Part shown: piece by piece, positions 13,924 to 25,244 of the stretch
Position numbering within the stretch: position 1 is the stretch's first letter
How the letters are laid out: each line of letters starts with the position of its first letter
Assembly: GCA_019914995.1 (NCBI GenBank)
Contig: CM034126.1
Coordinates: forward strand, 13,955,001-14,019,000
Direction of reading: 5' to 3'
Source: Acanthochlamys bracteata
Taxonomy: Eukaryota; Streptophyta; Magnoliopsida; Pandanales; Velloziaceae
Length of the DNA: 64,000 bases
Position numbers and translations under genes: made by a program
Notes under the pieces: model-generated
Databases searched by the model: none
Told to the model about the DNA's origin: nothing
Seen by the model: only the letters and a program-made list of their open reading frames with translations

Positions 13924-14265
13924 ATGGGAAGAGTGCAATCATTCAATGACTATAGAGAAGAAGAAGAAGAAGAGAACCATCAGCAGCTTTCTCATGGATT
14001 CTTCTCGTGTTTCGGGAACTTTGGATTACGAAGCCGGTGGCGGCGGCTAAGGAAGGTTAGTTGTGAAAAACTTTGTTCTCGCCAGCCGGTACTGCGGAAG
14101 AAACAAAGCAAATTTGGTTACGATCCACTGAGCTACGCGCAAAATTTTGATGACAGCTGCATTGCTGACAATGAGGAGCCAACGAAGCCGCCGGCGTTCT
14201 TCTCCAAGTTTGTGGCTCCCCGAGTTCAAGCGATATGTCCGGCAACGGGAGCAGGGAATGAATGA
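13924..14265 (+). CDS. Small uncharacterised plant protein with FGYDPLSYAQNFDD signature
   Basis: A single exon encodes 113 residues from the ATG at 13924 to TGA at 14263-14265. The chain has a Glu-rich N-terminal tract (about residues 12-18), FFSCFGNFG (26-34) and a very basic block (RSRWRRLRK, 36-44). The signature FGYDPLSYAQNFDD follows at about 64-77, then a Pro-rich tail with FFSKFVAPRV. The middle signature and basic patch resemble a family of small plant proteins often labelled stress-induced or unknown; no biochemical role is known to me. There is no signal peptide or membrane segment, and the basic block could target nucleus or membrane surface (inference). The 3' region contains the T-rich run expected of a UTR. 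Confidence 0.75.
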   Translation: MGRVQSFNDYREEEEEENHQQLSHGFFSCFGNFGLRSRWRRLRKVSCEKLCSRQPVLRKKQSKFGYDPLSYAQNFDDSCIADNEEPTKPPAFFSKFVAPRVQAICPATGAGNE

Positions 14266-15091
14266 GAGAGAATGATTTTCGGTTTTCTCCATGCACGCAA
14301 GTAAGCAAGTTGGAACGCATGTTGAGAAAATGCAGAATTTCTTTTTTATTTTTTGGGTTTTTTTTTGGCGCCGAAGAATTTTGTCCAAAAGAGGAAGACA
14401 GTTTTAATAGTTTCTGAAGTGATTGCGATGAATTTGGAATTAGATACTTGTGCTGAAATCTCTCTCATTTGAAAGCAAGAGTAACCAACCTGTTGTGTGT
14501 AGAATTACAACAAATGAAACAAATATGACGCAGTGGCAATACCAAATATCTTATTGAATGCAAATTCAACACACAATCAGACATATTTTTCTAATTGAAG
14601 TTATTAAAAATTAGATGTTAAACAACTGAGACTGCGAAGCTGCTACTGAAAATCAATAACAACTTCCAGATAAAAAACAGTCTTTCTAAATTCATAGACT
14701 CGTTATACGCAGATAAATGTCAAACACGTAACCTTCAAAACAGAAGCATGCAAGTAAAAATGTAGCTGAAAGATCTTCATTGATATTCTGATTTATCAAG
14801 AATCATATGCATAAGACTAATGATTTGACCACACTGAAATGAATTTTGACATCCAAAATTTATGACTTCTAATATTACCTCTTCACCTGTAGGGGCAGAT
14901 TAATCCGGTTCTCGAACTTTTAGTGCTCATCAAAAACCACTCTACACATTCGATATCAAATGGTGAACAAAAATAAAACATGATGATGTATTTCCATGCA
15001 GGGCTCCAGTACTCAATAATCATCTGCAAGAAAGCACTCATCAATAAGAATCTGATAGTAGTGTATGCGTTTCTCTGTTTTCTCTCGCCCT
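14266..15091. other. Convergent 3' flanks, no gene
   Basis: The spacer lies between the plus-strand small gene and the minus-strand NAL1-like gene, which converge on it. It probably consists of their 3' untranslated regions. No conserved frame or repeat stands out. Confidence 0.5.
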
Positions 15092-16596
15092 TCATTTTGG
15101 AGACTCTAGTGCCAACTCAGGATCAGGGCGATGTCTTTTTGGCTCTCGATCCCCCAAGTGTAGAGAAACGCAAAGGTCCTCACCATTAGAATTTCTTAAC
15201 TCAGAGAGAGATTTCAATCCAGGATTCTCATCTTGGTCCTTATGAATTGGTGACATGCCAATTAGAGTAGGAATAAACTGGTGCTCTTCCACATTATTAG
15301 CAACCTCAGAAACACCATCAACTGGTAACTGTTCTAGGTTAAGACCTAGGGGCTCATATATATCTTCAGTCTTTTCCTTAGGCAAAGGACCAACTGCTGG
15401 TGAAGTTTCACCAACAGCTGACTCCATGGCTGCTGCTAAAGCCATTCTTTGTTCCTGTACTGCATCTGTATTTTTTTTGCAAAGTAGAAGAATGGTGAGT
15501 CACTAAAAACAGATACTAAGGCCACACAATAATAATATTATGAGGTGTTTATACACTGACCAGGGTTAAAGAGCTACTAACCTTCAAGCCCTAGGCTAGT
15601 CGTGATTAAATCAAGCTCCAATAAGTCAAGAAGCCGTCCCAGATCAACTCCGCTAGTCCAGTTCTCTGGACCATAACCACTTTTAAGCTTTAACCTCCCA
15701 CGATTTGCTGTCCCTCCCCATATGATCCCTATAGGACGGGGCTTCTCACCATGTTTAGCTGTTAGGATAATAAGGCTTCCACTATCGCCTTCAAGATCAA
15801 ATGTTTGTTGATTTTCACCCACAACAAGAAAATCAGTAAAGAAGCATATGCCTTTCTCGTCATTATACTCTAGCGCATAAGCCATCACTGTCCCTGTTGT
15901 CAATCCTGAACTTCTTCCAACCTTCACAACTTGCCCCCCAATTAGGCTATTTATTGGAGACTGCAAGTCAATGACCTTCATATCTCCAATTTCACCAACT
16001 CCCTTGACCAAGGTTGTGACATTACACATGTCAAAATCGTCGGCAAAAGGTATGAATGCACCATCAGCTCGAACAAAAGTTTCTGTAGCATTAAGAAGTA
16101 TGTTTGGATAAGAAATCAATGGTACAACTCGTATCAAGTCTAAGCTGCAAGCTATCAACTCAAAGGTGTAAATAAGCTTGGGAAGATGGAAGATTCTATT
16201 TAAACAAATAACTGGACAGATTTTTTCAACTACAAGAAGGAATATGAACAACAATTCTGAAAGTTATTACCTGGGTTAGTTCCAGCATATATGCCATACC
16301 AAAGATCATCTGTTATGAAAGATGTTGCCCTCTCCACTGCACCTAGGTAGACTCCAGGACCAAGATTGGGTGGTAAAGGATGAAACATCTTTTGGTTAGG
16401 GTAATCTAAATCTACTGCAACATGTCGATTAGTAAGAAAACCAACTTGTTTTGTCCCAGTGCGGCTTTTCACGATAGCACCCAAAGTTCCATAAGTCTCT
16501 TGACTTGCAACCTAAGTAAACAATCAGAAGGAAGAACTAAAAGCTAGGTTGGAAGAAAAAGGTATGAGCAACTGATCGAGCGAAAGATTATTTGTT

Positions 16597-16637
<41 letters not shown>

Positions 16638-18527
16638 GGGAAGGATAATGACACTCCAGCCTTTATGCACACTCTAGCGCACTCTACGGGTGTTTGTGTC
16701 CGTGGAGACCTCCAAATCTAATATATTTACTATTGGATATGAAGAATTATGAGTCGATAACATGCTGACAAAATTTCATCTCAATCGTATTACAAATCAA
16801 TATCCATCCGATCACTTGATCATTATGATCCAAATAGTAAAAGTTGATAATATATATATATATATATATTTTCAATCGTATTGATCAAGTGACGGGATGG
16901 AAGTCGATTCGTAGTTCGATTGAGATGAAATTTTGTCAGTATGTTATCAACTCATAGTTCTTCATATCCAATGGTAAATATTAGATTTTGAGGTCTCCAC
17001 GGCTACGAACGGCCGTAGAGTGCGCTGGATATATATATATATATATATATATATTGCAAATAGATGATTGTGCTAGAAGACTTTGTTTTGTTGTTTCTTT
17101 CTTATCTATCAGAATTTTTAGTATCATTAAAAAAATAGGTTATGATGCCATTCTAAATTGACACCCTTGAATCTTGTAGCTTAAGCGGAAGCATATCAAC
17201 ATGTTGTTTACTTGGTTTGAGCAAATTCAGCTGCATCCAAATGCAAAAAGCATTAGGACAATTTTGTCTTTGGTTACTAGAGTTATGCACATGCAATCTC
17301 CCAACTACACCAAATGGAAACCAGGTTTTAGATTTTGCATCTATTCCAAGGAGGCATTTAACCAAATGCTAAGAGTAGTTATGAAGCCTAACTCAATTGG
17401 GTTGCCGACATGAATAATCAAGGTAACTCTTAAATGCTAAAAGTCAATGAGCTTTGTCATTCATCTATCTACAAAACATAGGACCTCTAACTACAATAAA
17501 GAATAGGTGGTAATCCAAAAACTAGGTAAACCTTGCACCTAGCGTCCTCTGAACCATTAGGCACTTAAACAGACTCCCTCTGAAAACTGGTGTGATGCAT
17601 CTAAATAGCTGATCCCCCCTTTCCTACAACCTACAACACAGGGAGCCCAGTGAAGTTGCGGAACCTCTTTTATATCTGTATGCTATCAGTCTTCAAATCT
17701 ATAAGTATATCCATGGTAAAGGCATGCTCCAAATAACTCCTACTTTCTTACAAAGACTTTTTTAACTACTACAATGGTCATAATGATAAGTGATCAAGAA
17801 AGGAGAACTAGGAAAATGTTACCTGAGAACCTGAACCTATTGATGGAGCACTTCCACGTAATCCATCCACAAGCTCAGTATATAGTTGCTCTTTAGGAGT
17901 TGGTGCTGGTGCACCATAATAGGAGAACTCAACAACATCAACATCACACCAGACCCCTCCCGGCCCCTGTCCAAATGCAGGAGATAAATGGGCTATCAAT
18001 TTATGTCACCTACTTAAAATTTGCTCTAGGTAATGCATTTCTACCTCTAATGCAGATGGGAGACACTGGATGTGGCTGAGCCATCGCCTATGAACTTTCC
18101 GAGCAACAAAAACTAAAATTGCCGGAATATCAGTTAGCACTCCTTTCCTAATCCTGTACCCTATTGCTGTACCAAGACTATACCGACGCAAAATTTTACT
18201 GTGAAAAGCTCGTATAGTCATCAAATCAAGTAAAGTGGTGGCTTGTTGTCCAGCTGGTAGACGGTCAAGATTTCCTGGCAGGACCCCCTTCTGAAGATTC
18301 CCGAAATAATTAGCTCTTCCTTCTGCAGCACCATGTAGCAGAGTAGAAGTAGGCCATGAAAAGTAAGCAGCATTGCTCTCGGAGTGCTGACCACCTGATG
18401 TAAATGGCTGAAGAGATGCACTTGATGAAGGAAGATTGGCATGACTGCAAACAGTTTTTTCCATATCCAAAGCCGAATCCTCAGATGGTGTTGATTCTGA
18501 CTGGATAAAGCTATGTGATTGCCTCAT
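15092..18527 (-). CDS. NAL1: NARROW LEAF 1-type trypsin-like serine protease
   Basis: Homologue of rice NAL1, a trypsin-fold protease that influences leaf width, vein number and auxin-related growth. Exons on the minus strand: 18045-18527, 17823-17966, 16271-16511, 15582-16082 and 15092-15465. They total 1,743 nt and 580 residues, nearly the rice length. A Ser-rich N-terminal region precedes the protease core. Likely catalytic residues are His239 (GFLTNRHVAVDLD), Asp296 (VRADGAFIPF) and Ser390 (LEGDSGSLII). Their spacing matches the triad reported for the rice protein, so the enzyme looks active. The C-terminal tail is acidic and basic in turn (REPKRHRPDPELALESPK) and likely disordered. The start is the ATG at 18525-18527. 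A GC-rich leader at about 19,690-19,860 implies a 5'-UTR intron. The 1.3-kb intron 2 carries a foldback element. Confidence 0.95.
16600..16635. repeat. (TA)n(TG)n microsatellite in NAL1 intron
   Basis: A short TA run passes into about fifteen TG units. It sits about 40 bases left of the foldback element, inside the large NAL1 intron. It is probably length-variable between individuals. Confidence 0.9.
16676..17026. mobile_element. Foldback (MITE-like) element inside NAL1 intron
   Basis: Perfect 14-base terminal inverted repeats (AGCGCACTCTACGG at 16676-16689, its complement at 17013-17026) bound a 351-bp segment. Its two halves are inverted copies of each other: each carries GTGGAGACCTC, the ATGAAGAA...GAGT block, ACAAAATTTCATCTCAATCG and the TGATCAAGTGA region. 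The centre is a (TA)n run at 16850-16869, and another (TA)n run follows the right end. There is no coding capacity. The structure fits a non-autonomous foldback transposon; its parent family is unknown. Confidence 0.8.
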
Positions 18528-19724
18528 GATGCTCTTCAGTTATAAGGCGTGCATTTATGTAATTCCAATCTCTCCTCAGTTTTCATGTTACAAGAGTCAA
18601 ATAAACCTGAAAACAGATTAATTTAAATAAATAGATATAAATAAGCTAAGAGAACGGAAATGCCAAGCTTGTCCTTAGTCCGCTATTATAACTATATACA
18701 GTCAGGAATCTATATAAAAAACTACACAACATTGCATTGTGGGAAAATAGAACTCACAACTTATTCAAACTTAAAAACTGGAAACAAAGGAAAAACTTGT
18801 TTGCTTGACTTGGACATGTTACATGCGAGCTACCTATATTGATGTACAAGCTCCACATCACTACATCAATTTCAATCTTAGAACTTATAACTGTGAAGCC
18901 AATAATGCAAGAAAATGTCTCATAGTTTACCAAAGCTGCCTTCAGCATGCAATTTCAGTAATTGCTTCCAACCACATGATCTGAACTTTCCAGCAACCAA
19001 TTATGTACAGCTTCCATCATTCTTATCTTGTTACTCAGAAATCAGCAAGTCAGCATCTAATAATTCTAAAATGTATCAAGATTCATTAGCGAATATGTGG
19101 AGCCCCTAGCATGCCCCTCCCGAAGTATGGTAAACAACGTAGTTACAATATAATTACTTATGCTACACTCTTCTTCGGGACATGCTAGTTCCTGACTCTC
19201 CTGTGCAGTTCAATCAAACATCAGTTGAATGTTTCAGTAATCTTCAGTGTCACACTCCACAGACGCGCACATAATATTCTTGCTATTACATATTTTGCAG
19301 TGAGTTCACTTGGGTCAAGTACGTATTATTACTGAAGAAAGAGACTATCGTGATGCTCCTGGTGCTTTACAGAAAGATAATAATCTTCGTTTCTTCAACA
19401 CTAAGAAACAGATTCAAAATCCCTGATCAACTTTCAAATCCTAAAAATAATAGTCAAATGCTTGAAATGTTTGAGTACAAGAACCAGAAATCAACATAAG
19501 GAGTTCAGAGCCCAAAATTAACCTTCAACAAACAGAAATTTTAAAAATTAAGATGAAATTATATAGCAACTCTAAAACACTAACGAAAATTCTCGATTAC
19601 TAAATTCCACCATATTAGAAATTAAAGAGGTAAAAATTCACCCCTCTTCAACTAACAGCTTATTATAAAACAAATTAAAGAAAAAAGAAAGAGACGCAGT
19701 TTCCAACCCGCCACCAGGGAGAAG

Positions 19725-19772
19725 CTAATGAAGAAGCGATCGGCGGCGGAGATCCGGCGAAGCGGTCCCCAT
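19725..19772 (-). other. Possible upstream ORF in NAL1 leader
   Basis: In the GC-rich presumed leader, an ATG at 19770-19772 opens a 15-codon frame (MGTASPDLRRRSLLH) that ends at TAG 19725-19727. Such uORFs can dampen translation of the main frame. Whether this segment is in the mature mRNA is an inference. Confidence 0.3.
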
Positions 19773-21097
19773 CTGTAGAGAGAGAATGGGTTAGTGAGCA
19801 GGCGGCGGTAATGAGAAGACGTAACAGCTCTGCGCTCCAGATGAGATGGAGAGAGCAGAGAGAGAAACTAAGAAGTGATTCTAATTTGTTTTTATTTCTT
19901 TATTGTTTATTCTTATTACTCGTTGATGTTTCTGTCAGGAAGAAGAAATGATTATGATAACATTTTATTTGTTATTATAGTTAATTCTTGTGTTTGACTG
20001 AAGTTGACCAAAGTTTTTTTCTTTCTTCCTTCTCTTTTGCTAATTAGTTAATTTTTAGTTTTACTGTCTCAAAAAAACTGCAAACTGTAAGGCTGCAAAA
20101 AAAGATTTCTTTTTTGTTCTTTTCTTGCACTTCAATTTTTCCAGAAAAATATTTTGCTTTTACCGTAATTAACTAATTATATGAATAATGTAGCAAAACA
20201 TTATAAAAACTAGCGTCGGCTAAAGCAAATTTAGCTTGAGTTTCATATCAGAAGATGTAAAAGAACTGTTCAATAGTAATATTTATAACCAACTAATGGA
20301 ATATTTGAAAGTGATTATTAAAAAAAACTTTTCTTAAAAAAATATTTTAAAAAATTTTGAAAACATAAGTCCTATTTTTTATTTAAAAAAGTAATAATAA
20401 TTAATAATAAAATTTCATAATGAAAAATTTTTTATATTTAAAATTTTTTGCAAAATATTCTAAAATTTTATTAAAAAACATAAAATAAAATTAGAGTAAA
20501 AAATAAAATTTTTTTTTTCAAACATCCACTAAGTGGACGATTTAGAATTGCGTTCAAACTTTAAACTATTAAAATTTATACTCCTGAGTAATACATAATT
20601 TTATTATTTTCTTCATCAAAAATAATTTTTTTAAAAACTTTAAAATAAAATTCTTTTTTAAAAATTATTTCTATTTTAAGCAACCCCAACTATCTCTAAA
20701 CACACAAATCTATTGACAAATAGTTAAATAAAGTAGACTAATAACTAAATATAAATAAAACAGTACGATCAAATATTACCAGCAAACTTTAAACTTGAAA
20801 ACTAATAAAGCTTCAGGCTCTCAAAATATATCGAAATAAGATGGGCACTACTGCAATCCCAATTTTAGTCAGATGATAAACACGATGCTGTGCGATGAGT
20901 GGAAATGTGGGCACAACTTGCCATACAACACAGGTTGTACACTCAGGAGCACATGGGTGCAGTAAAGAGAAGCTGTCAATGTTACTGCTTTTGCCTAACA
21001 ACAGAGCATAAACTCCTCACCAGTAACTCACCTGTGCAAAAGACGAGAGATCCCAATGAAGAACACTTGACTCTCATTTTTCCCGAGAGACGAAAGA

Positions 21098-21334
21098 GGC
21101 GTTTGGTTTCTCCGACACTTATTCTTAATTTTTAATTTTATATTTTTTAATATATATTTTATAAAAAATTTATTTAAAAATTTAAAAAATATAAAAATAT
21201 TTTATATAATAAAATTTTTTTATTACATATTATTATTATTTTTTTAGAAGTAAAAAAAAAAACTAGATTTTAAAAAAAAATAAAAATATTTTATTTCAGA
21301 AAAAATTTATTTTATAAGCAATCTCAAACGCACT
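21098..21334. mobile_element. AT-rich MITE-like element with GGCGTTTGG ends
   Basis: The left end is GGCGTTTGGTTTC and the right end TATAAGCAATCTCAAACGC. These are inverted versions of the same terminal motif that bounds the copies at 59.4 and 59.9 kb. The interior is A/T-rich with the recurring TATTTTATATAATAAAATTTT block. It has no coding capacity and sits about 225 bases beyond the SPPL1 stop codon. Confidence 0.6.
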
Positions 21335-21559
21335 CGAAAACACAGGCTATACGTCTAGTTTCAATGATAAAAATTAAATACACAACCCATACAGTGATAA
21401 GAGAACCTTCTCATAGTATTTTGCTTGGTTTAATGTAGATTTGCATCTTCTCGAACATCATTTATATTACATTGTAACTATCTTGGTACTTCCTAAGTTA
21501 GGGAATGAAATGGCAGATAATCCCTTAGACTTTTGTAAAAATAAATAGCACGGTAAATA

Positions 21560-24425
21560 TTATATCTCTGTTAAGTGAACCTTTTCATTTGGATTTGGCA
21601 TAGGTCCATCCCACAACTCTCTAAACTCCTTCCTTATCCAAGAAAGGAAAATAACAGGTCCCAAAGTGGAAGGCACCTGAATGACAAGAAGAGGGGGAAT
21701 TAGAAACATGTCATCAATAAAAATTTTCAGTTTTTCACTCTCAAATCAAATAACACAACCAAGCAACTTGCGTCTAAAGACAATTTTAGTGCGAGATCTC
21801 AAATGGTTTTTATCAAGATTTTGTTTAAGGAAAGAAGGTTAAAAAGAACCTTGTGCTGGAAAACTGATTCTCCAATAAACACAGTCAAGTTGGATACTGG
21901 ATATTGCAGTTTGATGTCCTTATTTAACAAAGAAGTTGTCGATCACTACACTTATTACACCACAGATATGCTATACGTACAAGCAAGACATAAAGCATAA
22001 ATTATTCATCATGTCATTTTATGTCTACTGTTCAGCAGAATGCTAAACCAACATTAGCCGATACCACATTCGATGGAGATTTCACTACAAATGCTTTTTA
22101 TACACACAAGCTAAACAATTGTCCAAAAACCACTCCGCAGTTATCAAAACCAAGAAAAGATCGAATGAATTTTTTACTAGAGAAACAGTCCTAAACCCTA
22201 ACATAGAACCCTCCGATGTTTAATATAAATATTTTCTCTATAGTAAATTAGTAATCCATTTCGGACAACTACTTCTTGTGTATTGATTATTCCTATATTA
22301 TGCTCCTAGAACGGATATACGAAAAAGAAGTAAAGATACTAAACTGGGCCATGAGGACTATCTTTAAATCTCCTAAAAATTAATGTACCATCATAAAGCT
22401 GGACAAATTTTAAGTACCACATGGTCCACACATAAGCAGTTATATACAGAGGACTGTTACAAATAAGAAGTACTAGCTAGCAGAATCTCTCACAAAACTT
22501 TTGGGTCAACTTTTTAAAAAGTTTCCAGTCTCTTAAGAGTTGACCTCATGAAGTGCAATAAGGCTCAGTTGTTCTGTTGTAGCTGTTGTTCTAATTCCTT
22601 AAGATAGTTTTTCAGGATTTTCTTAAGCATACGGACGATAACAAATAAGATGGAGTAGGATAGCCTTAAGCAAAACATCAAAAGGAGTTGCATAAAATTC
22701 CTCTGCTATTGAATTCTTTCATAAAATTACAATTTAAGGGCTGTATATCTGTGTCAAAGAATATGAAAGATGTTACAGAAGATGTGTTTTAATTAAAAAA
22801 TGTTTAGCATATACCAGTTATAACGAGAGAAAAGTCATGGAATTGTAAACAGCTTACTGTAGCTTACCAAATAAAGAAGAGCAGGTTGAGGAGAGTGACT
22901 CAAGATCCCAGCAGCTAAAGCAGTAACCAGTCCGACTGCGTAACCAGAAAGTGCATACCACATATAGTTTGCTCCTTTTGAGGAAGATGTTTCCAATGAG
23001 TCGTCCATGTCCTTGCTCCTTAGATGGTCAAAGGATAATACAAGCGCCAAAAGCATAGCAGGTATAGCCTACAAACAGAAAACAAAATAAGGAGGTGAAT
23101 TTCAAACAATCATGAGCTTATTAACAAGCACATATGATCTAAAATAAGTACAATACACAATAAACTTTGATCTGTCCTAGTTAAGAAGGAGAGATCTAGG
23201 GCTTGGCTAGACAAATCTCAATAAATCTATATGAATAAATTGAGACCACATAGATGATAAACAATGACCAAGAGGATGTCTTAGAAATATTCAAAACAAT
23301 GACCTATGACATCCAACCCCCTATCAAAAGATACTTCACATTGTGATTCCTATTACTTATTAGACAATAATAGATACTACCAAGTTCACTTTCCGAAATT
23401 CCAACAATGAACCACAAAAGAAGCAGGTGAAGTAACACTATCTTCATACATGCATATAAGCTTCGCCGAACTTGGTACAACACCTGCACCACGATCTTCC
23501 CATAAACCATCTCCTAAAAAATGGTATTATCTAGATTATCAGATTATATATACTCTGAAATATTCAAGAACACGAGTAATGTTAAATTGAAAAAGAACGA
23601 AAGAAAGAAAGAAAAAGTAATTACCATGTCCCCAAGACCCAGCATCATGTAATCAGCCGCATTTCTTCCTGAAACAATGCCACCAACCAAATTTCTAGGG
23701 AAAACAAGCTTAACAGGCAATTCCAACTTTTTAGTTATCATCTTCAACCCGGGAAGGCTCAGTCTATTTGCAACAGTATGAACTGGATTTGACGCCTTCT
23801 GTGTTGCCACAGACACCATAACATTAGCTCCAAAGAATCTCTCTGAGAAGAAAACCCAGAACACATCATACACGAAAAGGCAAACGAGAAGCAAAGTGCA
23901 GATCTTGATGTTTGGAAGCCGAACATGGCTAACAAATGCAATACAAATGCAAGCGCCAAGCAAGTTGTTGAGCAACCAGTGCCCCGAAACAAGCCATGCG
24001 AACACAGTGGCAGCCGAAGCAATTGCTAGAACAGCTTGCGTACGTGTAAAAGGCTTAGAGCAGCAGCATAAGCAAACAAATGGGTCCGCTAAACCAAGCC
24101 TTGATCGGATTGCGGCAGCATATGGATTCAAGCAGAAGAACAACGCCGACGCCGATGCGATCGCCGTAAATCCGGTAACGAATTGTGAAAACGAAGAGAA
24201 AAGATAAAACATTAGAAGCAAACTACAAGAACTAGCTAGAGGTATAATTAACGCTTGTGATCTGTCCAAAGTTATCGTTGCTTCCGAGTAATCACGGTTT
24301 CGCTCCATCTCCTTACCGTGGTCCAGCGCTCGCCGTGCCGAAGCGAACGTGATGAAGACAGCTGCAGCGATGAGCGCAAGTGAAGCTGGTTCTAGCAAGT
24401 AGGCAAGCTTCCATAGAGAATCCAT
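21560..24425 (-). CDS. SPPL1: Signal peptide peptidase-like 1 (GxGD intramembrane aspartyl protease)
   Basis: Multi-pass intramembrane protease that cleaves type II membrane segments. Exons on the minus strand: 23625-24425, 22868-23068 and 21560-21676, 1,119 nt, 372 residues, the same length as I recall for Arabidopsis SPPL1. Both catalytic aspartates are present: Asp187 in FVYDVFWVF and Asp266 in MLGLGDM. The PAL motif (QPALLYL, about 328-334) is encoded by exon 2. About nine hydrophobic segments can be seen, starting with residues 14-30. A short N-terminus without a protease-associated domain separates it from the SPPL2-type plant proteins. All junctions are phase 0, and the first donor falls directly after GLGDM. 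The start is the ATG at 24423-24425. Substrates are unknown; an endomembrane location is expected from the family. Confidence 0.95.
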
Positions 24426-24767
24426 TTCTTCTATAAAGAGTGATCTCTTGAATATGAAACCAGATTCTTCACTTCAATCAAAGATTACCGGAGCCTTGAA
24501 TCCAGATTGCTTCTTGATCTTCTATACAGAGGGTAGAGATAAGGGTATATTCGTCATTGCCCGGTGGTGCGCGGAGAAATTGGGAATTTGGAAGTGAAAA
24601 TCGTCGGCGAAGATCGAGAACAGAGAGAAACAAGCCTTTTATTAGTAGTTTTACAAACACGAACCACAAATATGCTATTTTGTGTGATTAGATATGTATT
24701 ATGAATTTTGCAAAATGGGATACCCGGCACTACTTGCAGTGACAATTCGGCTAGCGCGCTGCGGAAC

Positions 24768-25011
24768 ACGTTTCAAAAGCTGTTTTTTAATTTTTTTTAA
24801 TTTTACATATTTTAATATATATTTTATAAATATTTTAAAATTTTATTTAAAAATTTATGTAGTATAAAAAATTTTACATAATAAAATTCTTTTATTATAT
24901 ATATTAATTATTTATTAAAAATAAAAAAATAAAACTTATTTTTTAAAAAATATAAAAAAATTTTTTTATTTTACAAAAATTCTATTGTATAAACAAATTT
25001 CAAACGCACCC
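24768..25011. mobile_element. AT-rich MITE-like element in a divergent promoter
   Basis: The ends read ACGTTTCAAAAGC on the left and AAATTTCAAACGCACC on the right, a degenerate version of the terminal inverted motif shared with the copies at 21.1, 59.4 and 59.9 kb. The interior is nearly all A/T. Boundaries are approximate. Confidence 0.5.
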
Positions 25012-25051
25012 AAATTATTGCTTCATGGTTTAATATAATGGGTTCATGTTA

Positions 25052-25093
25052 AGCCCAGCAATAATTACGCTAATAGGGCCGTGTTCAGGCCCA
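25052..25093. promoter_or_regulatory. Paired Site II motifs upstream of the coiled-coil gene
   Basis: AGCCCA at 25052-25057 and GGCCCA at 25088-25093 are complements of TGGGCT and TGGGCC. They lie 150-195 bases before the ATG, the usual position of Site II elements in plant housekeeping promoters. Confidence 0.45.
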
Positions 25094-25244
25094 TGTTACT
25101 TGTCCTACAGTGTTTTTAAAGTTTTTAACCATCGCTCGCTCCGGTGGGACCGAAAATTTTAAAACGCTTTCCGTAAAAAACCCTATCAATTACCGGCAAT
25201 CGAATCAACAGCAGCAGAAGTAGATCCACTAGAAGTAGTAGAAG

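Larger units (their letters stand above)
18528..21559. other. NAL1 5' region and AT-rich spacer
   Basis: About 18530-19690 is probably the 5'-UTR intron of the NAL1-like gene, and 19690-19860 a GC-rich leader or promoter. From 20.2 to 20.7 kb the sequence is extremely AT-rich. The stretch 20,810-21,060 has normal composition but no recognisable product. It is followed by a MITE-like element (21098-21334). Confidence 0.5.
24426..25244. other. Divergent promoter region of SPPL1 and the coiled-coil gene
   Basis: This spacer holds the leaders and promoters of two divergent genes, separated by a MITE-like element at 24768-25011. Site II motifs at 25052-25057 and 25088-25093 lie on the side of the plus-strand gene. 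No other gene was seen. Confidence 0.5.

Noticed and set aside
17153-17413. Overlapping 70-residue frames on both strands
   Set aside because: They lie inside the NAL1 intron, show no family resemblance and run through on both strands, as random frames do.
20813-21135. Frames on both strands in the normally composed patch 20.8-21.1 kb
   Set aside because: Neither strand gives a recognisable protein or a splice partner. It could be a gene relic, but nothing supports one.
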